Shown here: piece by piece, positions 43,574 to 54,022 of the stretch | How positions within the stretch are numbered: the first letter of the stretch is position 1 | How the letters are laid out: each line of letters begins with the position of its first letter | The notes under the pieces: generated by a model | The model's database searches: none | The model's input: only the letters and a program-made list of their open reading frames with translations | Told to the model about the DNA's origin: nothing | Origin: Nilaparvata lugens | Taxonomy: Eukaryota; Arthropoda; Insecta; Hemiptera; Delphacidae | Length of the DNA: 64,000 bases | Assembly (NCBI RefSeq): GCF_014356525.2 | Contig: NC_052507.1 | Span: 2,493,419-2,557,418 of the forward strand | Reading direction: 5' to 3' | Program-made: the position numbers and the translations under genes

Positions 43574-43835
43574 AGAATGAGGTTAAGATTTCACTTTCCA
43601 CTTCAAAAAGTCCAATTTCCACTTCAAAACTAATGACTAAACTGAAAATTTCAAATTTTGATATCTGAAATTCGGAGAAGTTTTGATCTATGGTCTTTCC
43701 CAATGAATAATATGTGCATAATTGAATCGATTATTTTGAATTAAGTGACTGAAGAAACGTGACACAACTCGATTATGAATAAAATGAAGAAGAATATATC
43801 ACAAGTAATAATACAAATAATGACAAATAACTCAC
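43574..43835 (-). other. Intron sequence 3' of the Ig exon
   Basis: AT-rich; starts with the donor GTGAGT at 43835. No further exon seen before the gap. Confidence 0.6.
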
Positions 43836-44039
43836 AGTATAGGTCGACAGAGAGCGTAGTAGACTGCGGAGGCAGGAGATGTGAGTTGGTAGCCTGACAG
43901 GTGAGCAGGGAACCAAGATGGCGTCTCTCCAGTCGCTCCAGGGTCAGCAGATTACGCACCCGCCGTTCAGACAGGACCTCGTCGTTGGAGTCCAAGAGGA
44001 CTCCATCTCGCCACCAGCTGACTCTTGGTGGGGGGCGAC
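43836..44039 (-). CDS. Internal exon of an immunoglobulin-superfamily protein, Sidestep-like
   Basis: One exon on the minus strand, 204 bp, with acceptor TTCTTTTTGTCGCAG before 44039 and donor GTGAGT after 43836. Its phase is 1 at both ends, as is usual for Ig exons. It encodes about 67 residues: RPPPRVSWWRDGVLLD at the start (the strand-C tryptophan region), RRVRNLLTLERLERRHLG in the middle, then SLLTCQATNS with the strand-F cysteine and QSTTLSVDLY as strand G. The L.CQA.N pattern, WW pair and P.....SV.L ending are those of the second half of Ig domains in Sidestep-family neuronal and muscle adhesion receptors, which act at the cell surface. The first cysteine of the domain must lie in the preceding exon. 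I found no neighbouring exon in the window, so the gene has large introns made of the repeats described here. The open reading extends past the donor only by chance, and the plus-strand frame 43901-44125 is a shadow. I am sure of an Ig exon, less so of the exact family. Confidence 0.87.
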
Positions 44040-44187
44040 CTGCGACAAAAAGAACAATTAATTATATAATAAGGACAGCAAGATCATCGAGAAAATATAG
44101 CATGAGAAAACATCCAATGGTATAGAGAGTTTATGTTCCCAAATTCCAAGCCGATTTTCTGTTAACTCAAGCTGATTACTGTCCACT
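44040..44187 (-). other. Intron sequence 5' of the Ig exon
   Basis: Contains the pyrimidine-rich acceptor region at 44041-44055; otherwise unremarkable. Confidence 0.55.
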
Positions 44188-44808
44188 AGTAGTTCTGTGA
44201 ACAGTAGACCTCACGCAGAAATGAACCACAGTCTCCTCTAATACTGTCCATCAAAGTAAATTCTGTCCTTTCCTGTCATGTCGGCGAGATATCGGTGTAT
44301 AAACGACTAATGGCTGTTCGGGTTGGTGTATCAACAATGCTAATAATTTAATGTAAACAGCTATGCTGCTATCATCAAAAGCTTACCGATTTGAAAGCAG
44401 AGAAAAATCGGGAGAAAATGCTACGCTACTTCAAGTTATCAATTGCATGCCTCACTGCATGCAATTAATAGTCCACACAACAGCTGTTTTTTCACCAAGT
44501 TACATTAAGATATTGAATCGCATGCGTCATTGCATGCGATTTATAATCCACTCGACAGCTGATTTATGATGAATAATTCAATAGTTTGATTTTTACTCTA
44601 ATTTTGGCTTATGAATGAGGCTCCTTTTCCTTTTATATTATCCTTGAAATGCCAATTTTCAAAAAAACCTTGTATATACGTCGACGTGTAATTTGAAAAG
44701 GGACATGCTTGTCGAATTTCATGAGAATCTATTGCTGCGTTTTGCCGTAAATGCGGAACATATAAACATAGAGAGAAATGCAAAACCGTCGAATTGAATC
44801 TTAGATTA
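44188..44808 (-). mobile_element. Repeat element B, minus, rearranged interior
   Basis: ACTAGTAGTTCTGTGAACAG at 44188 and AACCGTCGAATTGAATCTTAG at 44788 are the two B ends. The middle (44225-44555) is not standard B and holds two related short hairpins. Confidence 0.8.
44441..44541. repeat. Two short hairpins, ~75 bp apart, with paired changes
   Basis: AATTGCATGC-ctcact-GCATGCAATT (44441-44466) and AATCGCATGC-gtcatt-GCATGCGATT (44516-44541), each followed by a ..ATAGTCCAC/..ATAATCCAC..ACAGCTG phrase. The arms differ by T to C with the matching A to G, so pairing is kept. Confidence 0.88.
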
Positions 44809-44821
44809 TTACTGTTTTGGT

Positions 44822-45087
44822 CGGGTGAGAGCGTAAAGCTGCGTACACATATTCGCGCTTCCAACCAGCACCGAGCACGCTCCTCCCTCGTACCGCCCAC
44901 GTACCGCCCTCATACCAACATCGAACCACAGTCGCACCGCCCGCGCACCCATCATGAACGTTATGGAAGATGTTAGATCTTCTCGCGTTCCCCGGTCGAA
45001 CCACTGTTGTTCCCCGGTCGATCATCAATCGCTCTGCTGGAGTGACGTTCGGTTGCGGAGCAGAGCGACAGTCTGTACGCACCTCAA
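44822..45087 (+). mobile_element. MITE M, copy 2
   Basis: GTAAAGCTGCGTACACATATT at the left, GTCTGTACGCACCTCAAG at the right; interior as 38236-38478 with one extra CGTACCGCCC unit. Confidence 0.85.
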
Positions 45088-45303
45088 GAACGGCACAGTA
45101 TGAGAGACTAGCATCGTCACATACCTTCATGGAAAATATCCTATTTATTTTTTTATTCTCATGTTTTTATTGACAGAGAGATCCTTTTGGATGTTCTGCG
45201 TTGCCGCAATGTCATTTTCCTATTAACACTCAAGTTTATAGGTTATGTATTGGGTTCTTCATGTCTTCTCACTAAAAATTACCACTTTCACTTCCTGAGT
45301 TTT
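45088..45303. other. Low-copy DNA
   Basis: AACGGCACAGTATGAGAGACTA..AGCGTCACATA recurs near 47472 after B copy 8, so this may be an old duplicated flank. Confidence 0.45.
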
Positions 45304-46216
45304 TCTATATATATATAAGCGAAATGCACTCACTCACTGACTGACTAACTGACTGACTGACTGACTGACTGACTGACTGATTGACTCACTCACTCATCCA
45401 CTCGCAGAACTAAAAATCTACCGGACCAAAAACGTTCAAATTTGGTAGGTAGTTCAGTTGGCCTTTAGAGGCGCACTAAGAAACTTTTGGCAATATTTTA
45501 ACTCTAAGGGTAGTTTTTAAGGGTTTAAGTTCGTCTTTTAGCATGTATATTCTTCTTATTCTCTTAATTATAATTGAAAAATTCCATACCATATGTTAAT
45601 ATAGAACTATAATCTAGAGAGAGTACCTCTTCGAAACAGTTGTTAACTGGTATCTAAATTAATAACTTGTCACGTGACATTAAGTTGAGTTGACTTTGTT
45701 AGGTTGGCACCAAGTTGAAGATTGAAATGCATTTATCGCATATAAATTGATTGGGAACTGCTACTTCAATCAGAGCTATTACTGGGAATATTATATTACT
45801 ATAGCCGTCAGGCTAGCTTCGCTCGCCATATCCGTTTAGCCAGACGTTTAGTCTGGACCCCCGACTGGATCGTCCAAGCATATGATAAAAATGCTCAAAT
45901 GAAAATGCAGGCGAGCGAAGCGAGCCTGCTGATCTCATTCTTGGACACTCAAAATTGGTTGGGCACTGCTACTTCAATCAGAGCTGTTCCTGGGAATATT
46001 ATATTACTAGCCGTCAGGCTCGCTTCGTTCGTCATATCCGTTTAGTCTGGACCCCCGACTGGATCGTCCTAGCATAATGATAAAAATGCTCAAATGAAAA
46101 TGCAGGCGAGCGAAGCGAGCCTGCTGATCTTATTCTTGGACGATCCAGTCGGGGGTCCAGGGGGCGGAGCACCCTGGCTAGACGGATATGGCGAGCGAAG
46201 CGAGCCAGACGGCTAG
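45304..46216 (+). mobile_element. Helitron C with duplicated 3' end
   Basis: 5' TCTATATATATATAAGCG, a (GACT)n patch at 45340-45372, 3' GACGGCTAG at 46216. The stretch from AAATTGRTTGGGMACTGC to TTCTTGGACR occurs twice (45743-45947, 45951-46140), so the terminal foldback is partly doubled. Confidence 0.85.
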
Positions 46217-46498
46217 TATTTTATTAAGTTAAACATCTATAAAACTCATTTCTAAACACAAATTCACATTTAAGAAGCAAACGAAAAAATATGAAATTTT
46301 AATGTTAATATTGAACTGAAAGTTTCACATTACAAATGAAAGCAATAGGAAAAAATAACTACTGTACTACTAAGAAATAACTAATGCCACCGTACTAGGA
46401 CTATCGACTTGATAAAACTGTGAAAATAGACAGTAAATCTGCTTGAGATTTGGAAATTGTTACAAATTTTAAGCAGATTTACTGTCAACTACTATTTA
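46217..46498. other. AT-rich DNA with a small hairpin
   Basis: GACAGTAAATCTGCTT at 46429 and AAGCAGATTTACTGTC at 46472 pair perfectly. No gene. Confidence 0.6.
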
Positions 46499-47442
46499 TT
46501 GACCGAACGAAGTGAGGTCTAAGATTCAAGTAGACGGTTTGGCATTTCTCTTAATGTTTAAATGTTTATATTTTTATTATGTTGCGCATTTACGGCGAAC
46601 GCGGTAATAGATTTTCATGAATTTGACAGGTATGTTTCTTTTTAATTGCGCGTCGACGTTATACTGGAAATTTTGCATTTCAAGGATAATATAAAAGGAA
46701 AAAGGAGCCTCCTTCATACGCCAATATTAGAGTAAAAATCAGACTATAGAATTATTCATCATAAATCAGCTGACAAGTGATTACTCAGATGTGTGGAGAA
46801 GCCAGTCTATTACTGTATTTGTATAAGTTTCAATCAAAGACCTTGGAGAGGTATGCATCTTCAAGCTGGTTTTACACCAAAGTTATCAACAAAATGTTAA
46901 TAACTTAATCCTTATGGATTCTATTAGATTGAACCCAAGTTGACAAACACACATGTTGATCATGTATATGATAAGTTATGTTCAATCTAATATAATCTAT
47001 AAGGATTGAGTTATAATCATTTTGTTAATAAATTTGGTCTAATCGCAGCTTTAAGGTCTTTGGTTCCAATATTTTGTTTTGCAGTCATGGTATTATTATG
47101 CGTGATCATCAGTATCAATATTCTCACATTCGAAAAAACTAATTTAATAGGTGATTGAAAATAATCAAATGAACTTAATAATGCTGAAGAAATTAAAATA
47201 TTTTTTATTAAAAAAAAATTAATTTTCATTAGATGGAAAGATTATCACGAAACTGGATGAATATTATATAAATTCTTTAATAGAAATATATTCTATTTAT
47301 TGTTTGAATGAACATAAATCTCAATAAATTATGGAATACAAATTCAAACGTGAACTGATTTTGTTAACATTTAAAACAGTTGACATCAGGTACTTGTGGA
47401 TGAGGATACTGCGTGAGGTCTACTGTTCACAGAACTACTAGT
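46499..47442 (+). mobile_element. Repeat element B, long form, copy 2
   Basis: GACCGAACGAAGTGAGG to CACAGAACTACTAGT; carries the same ~500-bp extra middle as 3933-4829 (TTGACAAACACACATGTT, TTTGTTAATAAATTTGGTC). Confidence 0.9.
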
Positions 47443-47905
47443 TATCATTATTTTGTCGGGGTGAGAGTGTAAGAACGGCACAGTATGAGAGACTACCAGC
47501 GTCACATAGCTTCACGAAAAAAAACGTGGACTAACGGCTTTTGTATTAACAGTGAAGTTTGAAACATAAACGCCCTATACCATGGCATATCTCCATATGC
47601 TATCTCTTGTCTATGTTATAACCAACAGACTGAAATTTGTGTGAACTATGCAACATATTTGTGACCTATAAGTGACAGGTGCATTGGGTAACTATGGTGG
47701 AGTATCAATGGATGGACAGTCCATATGGATGGTGGAGTATCCATAAGGATGGACAGTTGATATGGATGGTTATGGTCGGGATGAACGCGTAAAGTCACGT
47801 TATAATCGAGCGTGAATTGAAGTCCCCTGATGTAGATGAATCAGTCGTTGATTAAATCGTTGGTCATAATTTGCGGTGGATGCCGTCAGTCTTATAAATT
47901 CACAC
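47443..47905. other. Low-copy DNA with short direct repeats
   Basis: ATGGATGGACAGTCCATATGG and AAGGATGGACAGTTGATATGG repeat at 47708-47780. Phrases near 47470 and 47578 match flanks of other B copies. Confidence 0.45.
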
Positions 47906-48110
47906 GTAACATTCTCTCTCTCTATTTATCTCTCTCTCACACACAATCTCTCCCACTCTCTCTCTCTCTTAACCTCTCCTTGTCTTTCTCTCTCACACAC
48001 ACGCTCTCCTCCTAACTCATTATTGCTCTCTTCCTCTCTCTCTTTAATATCTTTTGAAAATCTCTCTCTTTTGAAAATATCTTTTGGAGCAAATGACTGA
48101 AACTGTCCAC
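47906..48110. repeat. TC-rich tract
   Basis: CTCTCTCTCTATTTATC and CACACACACGCTCTCC; precedes an S repeat. Confidence 0.85.
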
Positions 48111-48289
48111 CAATAGAACGATCACATGACAAACATCCCCCACCCATCCCTCAAATACAAACCTATAAACCTGTTATAGAATAATACATCATAAATTATA
48201 CATTATAAACTCATGTTATTTTAATTATCCACTGCATACTGCTGTATATTACTGAAAGTTGATTACCCTGATCTACTTTCAGCCTACTC
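48111..48289. other. Low-copy DNA
   Basis: Nothing recognised. Confidence 0.35.
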
Positions 48290-48725
48290 CATTTTAATAA
48301 TTAAGATTTGATCTTACTTACTTATATAATCTTTTTACTTTATTAATTTTCTGTTTTTTTTTCTCTTAAATCTTCATACCAATTAAAACTTTTACAATAT
48401 TTTCATTTTTAAATAAATCAGTTGAATTAATGAAATAACGTTCTGGTAGAGAGTTAGTGGGGATGATATTTTTATATTCTTCCGAAGAATGGACATTAAT
48501 ATGTCCAAAGCTCCGCCAATTTATGTAGATGCATAACAATAAATTATCTATAGTTATTATATTACAAATTGCTTTTTCATATCATATACAGTTCAATAAT
48601 TATTTTCTTAGTCTATATTATGTAAATTCATCTATAATTTTGCTGTATTGTAAGCTATTGTATATAAGTGTATAAGCCAGTATATATTGTAATCTACATA
48701 GATAAAGTACTCAATCAATCAATCA
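48290..48725 (+). mobile_element. S repeat (LINE-like 3' end), long copy
   Basis: Parallel to 17700-18122 throughout; ends AAAGTACTCAATCAATCAATC. Confidence 0.68.
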
Positions 48726-49135
48726 ATCTCTCTCTCAACCACTAATTCTCACTCACTTCCTCTCTCTCTTTCCCTCTTAATCTCTCCCTGTCTTTCTCTC
48801 ACACACACACGCTCTCCTTCTAACTCTTCCAGCTCTCTTCCTCTCTCTCTTCTATTCTCACTGTCTCTCTCTAGCTCTCTCTCTCTCTCATTCTTCCTCT
48901 ATCTTTCTCTTTCTCATCCTCCCTCACTCTCTCTCACTCCCTCTCTCTCTCATTCTCTATCTATCTATCTCTCTATCTGTAATTTTGCTGTATTGTAAGC
49001 TATTGTATATAAGTGTTTAAGCCAGTATATATTGTAATCTACATAAATAAAGTACTCAAATATCTTTCTCTTTCTCATCCTCACTCTCACACCCTCTCTC
49101 TCTCTCTCTTTCAATCTCTCTCTTTCTCTCCATCA
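48726..49135. repeat. TC-rich tract with an S tail inside
   Basis: CT-rich sequence on both sides of 48977-49062, which is the last ~85 bp of an S repeat (TGTAATTTTGCTGTATTG to AAAGTACTCAAA). Confidence 0.82.
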
Positions 49136-49227
49136 TCAGTTTGTGAACCTGACTGTGGTTTTATAAGCCTGGCGTTAACAATGGGTTCACACCTGGAAGC
49201 TGGAGTACTCGTGAAGCATCATAAGTC
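49136..49227. other. Low-copy DNA
   Basis: Short unassigned spacer. Confidence 0.3.
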
Positions 49228-49430
49228 GGCTATAGTGAGGTCCACGTTTATAATGGCAGTGGAGAAGGATAGGAGAACAGCTTTGACGATTCTCTACCTT
49301 GTCAAGGCAGTGTAAAGCTGTAGAGTCTAACTGACACCGGTATATCTGATGTAATATCAACTGTTTACTCTTATTTAAAATATTCAATCATGTTTCACAT
49401 GTCAAGAAATAGCTATTTATGTATTAAGAG
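49228..49430 (+). mobile_element. MITE A left half; right remnant at 50540-50592
   Basis: CTATAGTGAGGTCCACG to CAAGAAATAGCTATTTATG. TTCATAGTTGAGGTCGAATATTTTG at 50559 looks like the rest of the same MITE interior, 1.1 kb away, suggesting insertion of the intervening DNA. Confidence 0.75.
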
Positions 49431-49859
49431 CATAATGCGCGACTTTATCGCTCGCGCAAAACAGTTATCACGCGACGCGAAGCGGAGCGTGATAATTTTG
49501 CAAGAGCGATAAAGAAGCATTACGCGCGAATTACATACAAAATTTTTTCTACAACTGCCCAAACCTGTTAAATTACTTATATCGGCGGAGTTACAATTAC
49601 CTCCTTTTTAGGTTAAGATCTGACTTCTTGGCGAGCTGCTTACAATCAGCTGATTAGGGAGCCTAAAGAAACTCTTCTCCGCATGTGTGAATGATAAGCG
49701 AGCGTAATAGTATATTTCGCACCTAGAGCAGAAAATGAGATTTTTCTGGCTCGAAATCGGTTTTCAAGTCCGAGGCCGTAGGCCGAGGACTAGAAAAGAT
49801 TGAGAGCTGGAAAAACATTTTTGCCCGTGGTGCAAATGATATTTTTCGCCACACTACAG
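49431..49859 (-). repeat. Repeat L/N-type sequence, inverted
   Basis: TCGAAATCGGTTTTCAAGTCC, CCGAGGCCGTAGGCCGAGG and TTTCGCACCTAG are the reverse complement of 36110-36280. 49465-49515 has CGCGACGCGAAGCGGAGCG and TGCAAGAGCGATAAAG. Confidence 0.7.
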
Positions 49860-50035
49860 GTATTGCTGGCAAAATAAATGAAGAATACTTGTTATCATGC
49901 CTATCTCTTGATTTTAGTGGTAGAAGATTTGCAGCCAGGATATCAGATTCTTTTAAAATTTCACTTAAATATCACGGGCGTCGTCATCTTCAAGCATTTT
50001 TGAAAATTTGGAATGCGCTAATCAACAATAAATAA
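49860..50035 (+). other. Possible terminal exon or captured gene fragment
   Basis: After CACACTACAG, a possible splice acceptor, the frame is open for about 58 codons (GKINEEYLLSCLSLDFSG, KYHGRRHLQAFLKIWNAL) and stops at 50033 next to AATAAA. Its composition is protein-like rather than low-complexity, but I recognise no family. It is surrounded by repeats L and N, so it may be a fragment carried by them. Confidence 0.3.
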
Positions 50036-50091
50036 TTGAATAAAACTGGTTGCGAAGCGAATTAGTTTGATTCGAAACTCGAACTGAAATC

Positions 50092-50196
50092 ATGGCGACT
50101 TCAGATGAAGAAAGTGGACACTCGTCCGATCTAGCGGATGACTTATTAACTACAGACTTCCATGAGCGGCTGGAAAGAGACAACTTTCTGGCCTAG
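50092..50196 (+). other. Small acidic ORF, 34 codons
   Basis: ATG at 50092 in context AAATCATGG opens MATSDEESGHSSDLADDLL and ends before TAG at 50194. The last third overlaps repeat N, so the reading may really leave by splicing near 50155. Unknown function; could be the first exon of a gene or gene fragment. Confidence 0.25.
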
Positions 50197-50330
50197 ACCG
50201 GAAAAGAGACCCTTTTCTGACATCAGACGAGAGTCATCTGCAAACAAGGTCTTTCAGATCTACGTAGGGACTGGAAAACAGCTGCTTTCTGTGCAGTGTG
50301 GCGAAAAGTAAATTTACTGCGCATGCGCGG
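50197..50330 (+). repeat. Repeat N, copy 2
   Basis: GACATCAGACGAGAGTCATC to CTTTCTGTGCAGTGTGGCG; inverted relative to 35060-35212. Confidence 0.8.
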
Positions 50331-50592
50331 ATGGTAAGTAGATCCTCCTCAGAAATAAGCTGTTTTACGAGGAGAATTGAGTATGTAAATTCTTTTTCTA
50401 CGCGCAGTTAAATACATTTTTGAATCATTATAATTATTATGTGCTCTAGATGTAGACTATTCCTGCAATTATTCAAATAAACCTCTGCAAACATGCCGAA
50501 TTCGGCTAGCCAGTTCAGACAAAATCGACCGCCAGCAGTAGGGTTGAATGATTAATTTTCATAGTTGAGGTCGAATATTTTGTTAAATTATT
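50331..50592. other. Low-copy DNA plus MITE remnant
   Basis: No gene; the last 50 bp belong to the interrupted MITE A. Confidence 0.45.
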
Positions 50593-50876
50593 ATACAGGG
50601 TGGGTGAAAAGTCCGAGAACGGCTTAATATCTCATACACAAAAGTAAATAGACGGTAGTTGTGATTGGGGATCCTACTCAAATTGAAAAAACTACTTTAC
50701 AATGACTTCCCATCTTGGCCACCATCTTGGATCCGCCATATTGAATGCAACTTCATTCTTTTAAATAGGAAGGTGGTCATGCGATACATGATTCCGATAG
50801 AGAATTTCAAAAATGAATGGCGCAAATCGCATATCGATATATCAAACCGATCAGGAGATATTCACATTATTAATCA
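50593..50876 (+). repeat. Repeat P, copy 1
   Basis: ACAGGGTGGGTGAAAAGTCC to TCAGGAGATATTCACATTATT, shared with 52070-52210. It is interrupted by Helitron K. Confidence 0.75.
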
Positions 50877-52055
50877 CTAGCAGGGCACCCGTGCTTCGCT
50901 TCGGGAATTGAAAGATGAGATTATTTTTGTGAACCATTTATAATCTAAATTCTATCAACATTCTTATAATCGTTTTTGAGATTAGGCCACAACTTGGCAT
51001 GGAAACTATTAAGTCAAATCATTCGATCAATCATTGATGTGTTGGAAGTGCTCTGTAGAATAGTAGTCCAATTGCAGCGAATTTTGTAGAATATTGGGAA
51101 AAGGAACAACAGCTATTTGGCCGTTTCAATAAATGACCCCTTTCTTCCGCCCAAGTTAAATTTTGGCCGAATTTCCTCATTCTTTGCAAACAGATTCCAC
51201 AACGGACACTTCTGAAGTTTTGAAAATACCCTCTATATATCATACGGAATTATTATAATTCCATCGAAATTGTTTAAGCAGTTATCGCGATCGGATATAC
51301 AAACAAAATTAAATTCGTCTTGATAGAATAGGATCACTTGATAGCAGCATCTCCCGTCATAAAAGTTTGTTTTATGAAAAATAAAAACTATCTCCTAGGA
51401 ATAGCTCTGATTGAAGCAGCAGTGCCCAATCAATTTGCTCTCGATGAATGCATTTTGATTCGTTCTTCCACTTGGTGCCAACCTTATGAAGTCATCTCAA
51501 CTTAATGCCAACCTGTCAAAATTATTAAATAAGTTGCCAGTTAACAACTGTTTCCAAGAGGTACTCTCTCTAGATTATAGATCTATAATAACATATGATA
51601 TGGATATTTCTATTATAATAAGGAGATTGGGAGAAGAAGAATATAAATGCTAAAATACGAACTTTAAACCCTTAAAAACCACCCTTAGAGTTGAAATATC
51701 GCCCTAAAGATTTCTTAGTGAGTACCTAGAACGTTTAAGAAAGCTATATTCCAAGTTTTGTTGCAATCCATCCAGTAGTTTTCCAGAAATCGTGATCAGT
51801 GAGTCAGTGAGATAAGAATTTTATAAGTATAGATTAATGAAGTTTGAACCCTAATTCTGAAAAATCTAGAAGGAAAATTGAAATTTGGGCTTCCAGGTGC
51901 ACGAGATTGATATTTTTAGATTCTATGTTCAAAATTTGGAGATCTAAATCATTCCTGTTTTTCCGGTATGTCACACAATCCACAAGTTGACATGTTTTGA
52001 TGCGAACAAACGAACACACGAACAAACACAACCCTACTCTCTCTTATTATATAGA
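50877..52055 (-). mobile_element. Helitron K
   Basis: Minus strand: 5' A|TCTATATAATAAGAGAGAG at 52055 and 3' GCACGGGTGCCCTGCTAG|T at 50877, with a CCCGAAGCGAAGCACGGG hairpin just inside the end. The A/T insertion point and TC...CTAG ends fit Helitrons. No Rep/helicase ORF. It carries a Helitron C fragment inside. Confidence 0.78.
51395..51730 (-). mobile_element. Helitron C fragment inside Helitron K
   Basis: GGAATAGCTCTGATTGAAGC, CTCAACTTAATGCCAACCTG and AGAGTTGAAATATCGCC are C-interior blocks in reverse. Both C ends are missing, so this may be sequence exchanged between related Helitrons rather than an insertion. Confidence 0.75.
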
Positions 52056-52069
52056 TCACTATTCAAATC

Positions 52070-52366
52070 AGAAAGGAGAGAAAAAAGTCTGAGAACGGCT
52101 TCGTATTTCATGAAAATAAGTGATTAATTTCTGTAGGGAATTTCAATAAAAAATGAATGGCGAAAACCGCACATCGATATCTTTAACCGTTCAGAAGATA
52201 TTCACATTATCAACCAGTACCATGTAAATTAGAAATGAAATACATGAGTGGTATTGATTAATAATGTGAATATCTTCTGAACTGTTTGAGATATCGATGT
52301 GCGGTTTTCGCTATTCGTTTTTTCTTGAAATTCCGTATCGCAAGACCACCATTTGATATTACCACC
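52070..52366. repeat. Repeat P, foldback copy
   Basis: AATGAATGGCGAAAACCGCAC (52152) with TATTCACATTATCAA (52198) pairs with TTGATTAATAATGTGAATATC (52255) and GTGCGGTTTTCGCTATTCG (52299). Arms are about 85 bp, loop about 40 bp. Confidence 0.85.
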
Positions 52367-52493
52367 AACAGTTAATATTACATCAATAAACCTGTATCAG
52401 CTACCGTTTTTCGAAGGCATTGACAAGACAGAGGATCGGTAACGTTGATCGCCTATCTTTCTCCATTGCCATTATAACGTGGACCTCACTATA
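52367..52493 (-). mobile_element. MITE A right half
   Basis: AACAGTTAATATTACATC to CGTGGACCTCACTATAG. Confidence 0.82.
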
Positions 52494-52849
52494 GATTCAT
52501 TGAACTTTTGAGCTAGAAGGCTAAGAGAGTGGTGTTAGGTGAATAAACCTGTGATAATAATCCTTATCCAATCAGCGTTGAGAGTGAATATTATTGTTAA
52601 GAAAAAAGTAAGTATCATTCAAAAAGGACAAGATATATTGTGTTATTTCCCATTATATCACATATTTTCGAGTTGGAATAACTCAACATTATACTCTGAG
52701 AATGAAGCCTCTAATAATGAGAAGTATATACAATGGGGAAACACAGTTTTCCTGGAATCGAGATGATACTACCATACTGCTTGAAAAACACAGCTTTCTT
52801 GCAATCTTGTAGTTCAATCTGTGTGGATCCGGTCCTCGACGGATGTCTC
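52494..52849. other. Low-copy DNA
   Basis: The 75-codon frame at 52539-52766 is not recognised; nothing else seen. Confidence 0.4.
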
Positions 52850-53468
52850 GTTTTTCTTCTTTGAATTTTCTTCATCCCCTTGTCTCCTCCTTCTACTCCT
52901 CCTCCTCTTTTGTATTCTTCTTCTTCTCTTACATCTCCTACCTCTTCTCCTTCCTCTTCACCTGTATCTTCTACACCTTCTTCATCTTCTTCTTCACCAA
53001 CATATTCATCTTCTTTCTCTTATTCTTCTTCTTCTTCTTTTTGTTCTCCTCCATCTTCTTCTTCTTCTTCTCTATCTTCTTCTCCTTCTTCACCACCATC
53101 TTCATCTTCTTCACCACCAACATATTCATCTTCTTTTTGTTCTCCTCTATCTTCTTCTACCTCTTCTCCTTCCTTTTCTCCTGTATCTCCCTCTCCTTCT
53201 TCACCACCATCTTCATCTCTTCTCTATCAACATCTTCATCTTATTTTTCTTCTTCTTCTTCTGATTCTTCTTCTTTTTCCACCTCCTCTCCTTCCTCTTC
53301 TCCTATATCCTCTTCTCCTTCTTCACCACCATCTTCATCTACTCCTTCACCAACATCTCCATCTCCTTTTTCTTCTTCATCTTCTTCTTCTTCTTCTTCT
53401 TCTTCTTCTTCTTCTTCTTCTTCTTCTTCTTCTTCTTCTTCTTCTCCTTCCTCTTCTTCTTCCTGGCA
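52850..53468. repeat. Polypyrimidine microsatellite (CTT)n, ~620 bp
   Basis: Nearly pure C/T on the plus strand with CTTCTTCTC, CACCACCATCTTC and a (TCT)n core at 53375-53445. Longer local repeats (CTTCACCACCATCTTCATC) recur at 53090, 53195 and 53320. Frames of up to 253 codons in all three phases are artefacts. Confidence 0.95.
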
Positions 53469-53972
53469 AGTGCTCAGGAAGTTTTTTTTTTGAAACTATT
53501 AGTTCAGCAAGAGAGAGGAAGAGAAAGAGCGATTACATCAGCAAGAAATGGAATTGTCTGCAATATTTTTCTGCTCTCATACATAAAAACATACACTGTT
53601 TGTCGTCGGCTACAACCAAAACAATATATCACTTCTCTTGAAGTCTGTTTCAGTCAGCTTTGTTTGAATGGCAAGCTCTGATATTATTTTATAAGGAATG
53701 CTTTTAGTAAAAAGTGGGTGTTACTATAGGAAATGTTAATGTTACTCTGTATCTTGCGGATGAGAGGCGGAAAAATGGCGGAAACAAGTTTTTTTTGTAG
53801 GAATTATAAGTGGAATCCGTGATTAGTAATTGTTTATGATACACTGTTGGTATTTTTCCGAATCAATTCGAGGCGATCTCCGAGGCAATTCTTATCTAAT
53901 AAATTTTTATGTTTGTATCGACAGTTGCATGTTTAGATCCAAGTTAACAAATCGTTCAAGTGTTGATTCATC
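53469..53972. other. Low-copy DNA
   Basis: No gene or known repeat. Confidence 0.4.
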
Positions 53973-54022
53973 ATATGATTGATTGATTGAGTACTTATGT
54001 ATTTATGTAGATTACAATATAA
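53973..54022 (-). repeat. S repeat tail
   Basis: TTGATTGATTGAGTACTTATG to ACAATATAAT, the last ~50 bp of an S copy; the rest of this copy continues at 54656 beyond element Q. Confidence 0.7.

Noticed and set aside
43901..44125. 74-codon plus-strand Arg/Ser-rich frame
   Set aside because: Antisense shadow of the Ig exon.
44801..45130. Similar minus-strand ORFs at 38204-38473 and 44801-45130, which might suggest a conserved protein
   Set aside because: Both are inside MITE M copies; the similarity is DNA-level and frames are not kept at the ends.
52821..53641. Open frames of up to 253 codons
   Set aside because: All three frames stay open because the DNA is (CTT)n-like; composition is Ser/Leu/Phe only.
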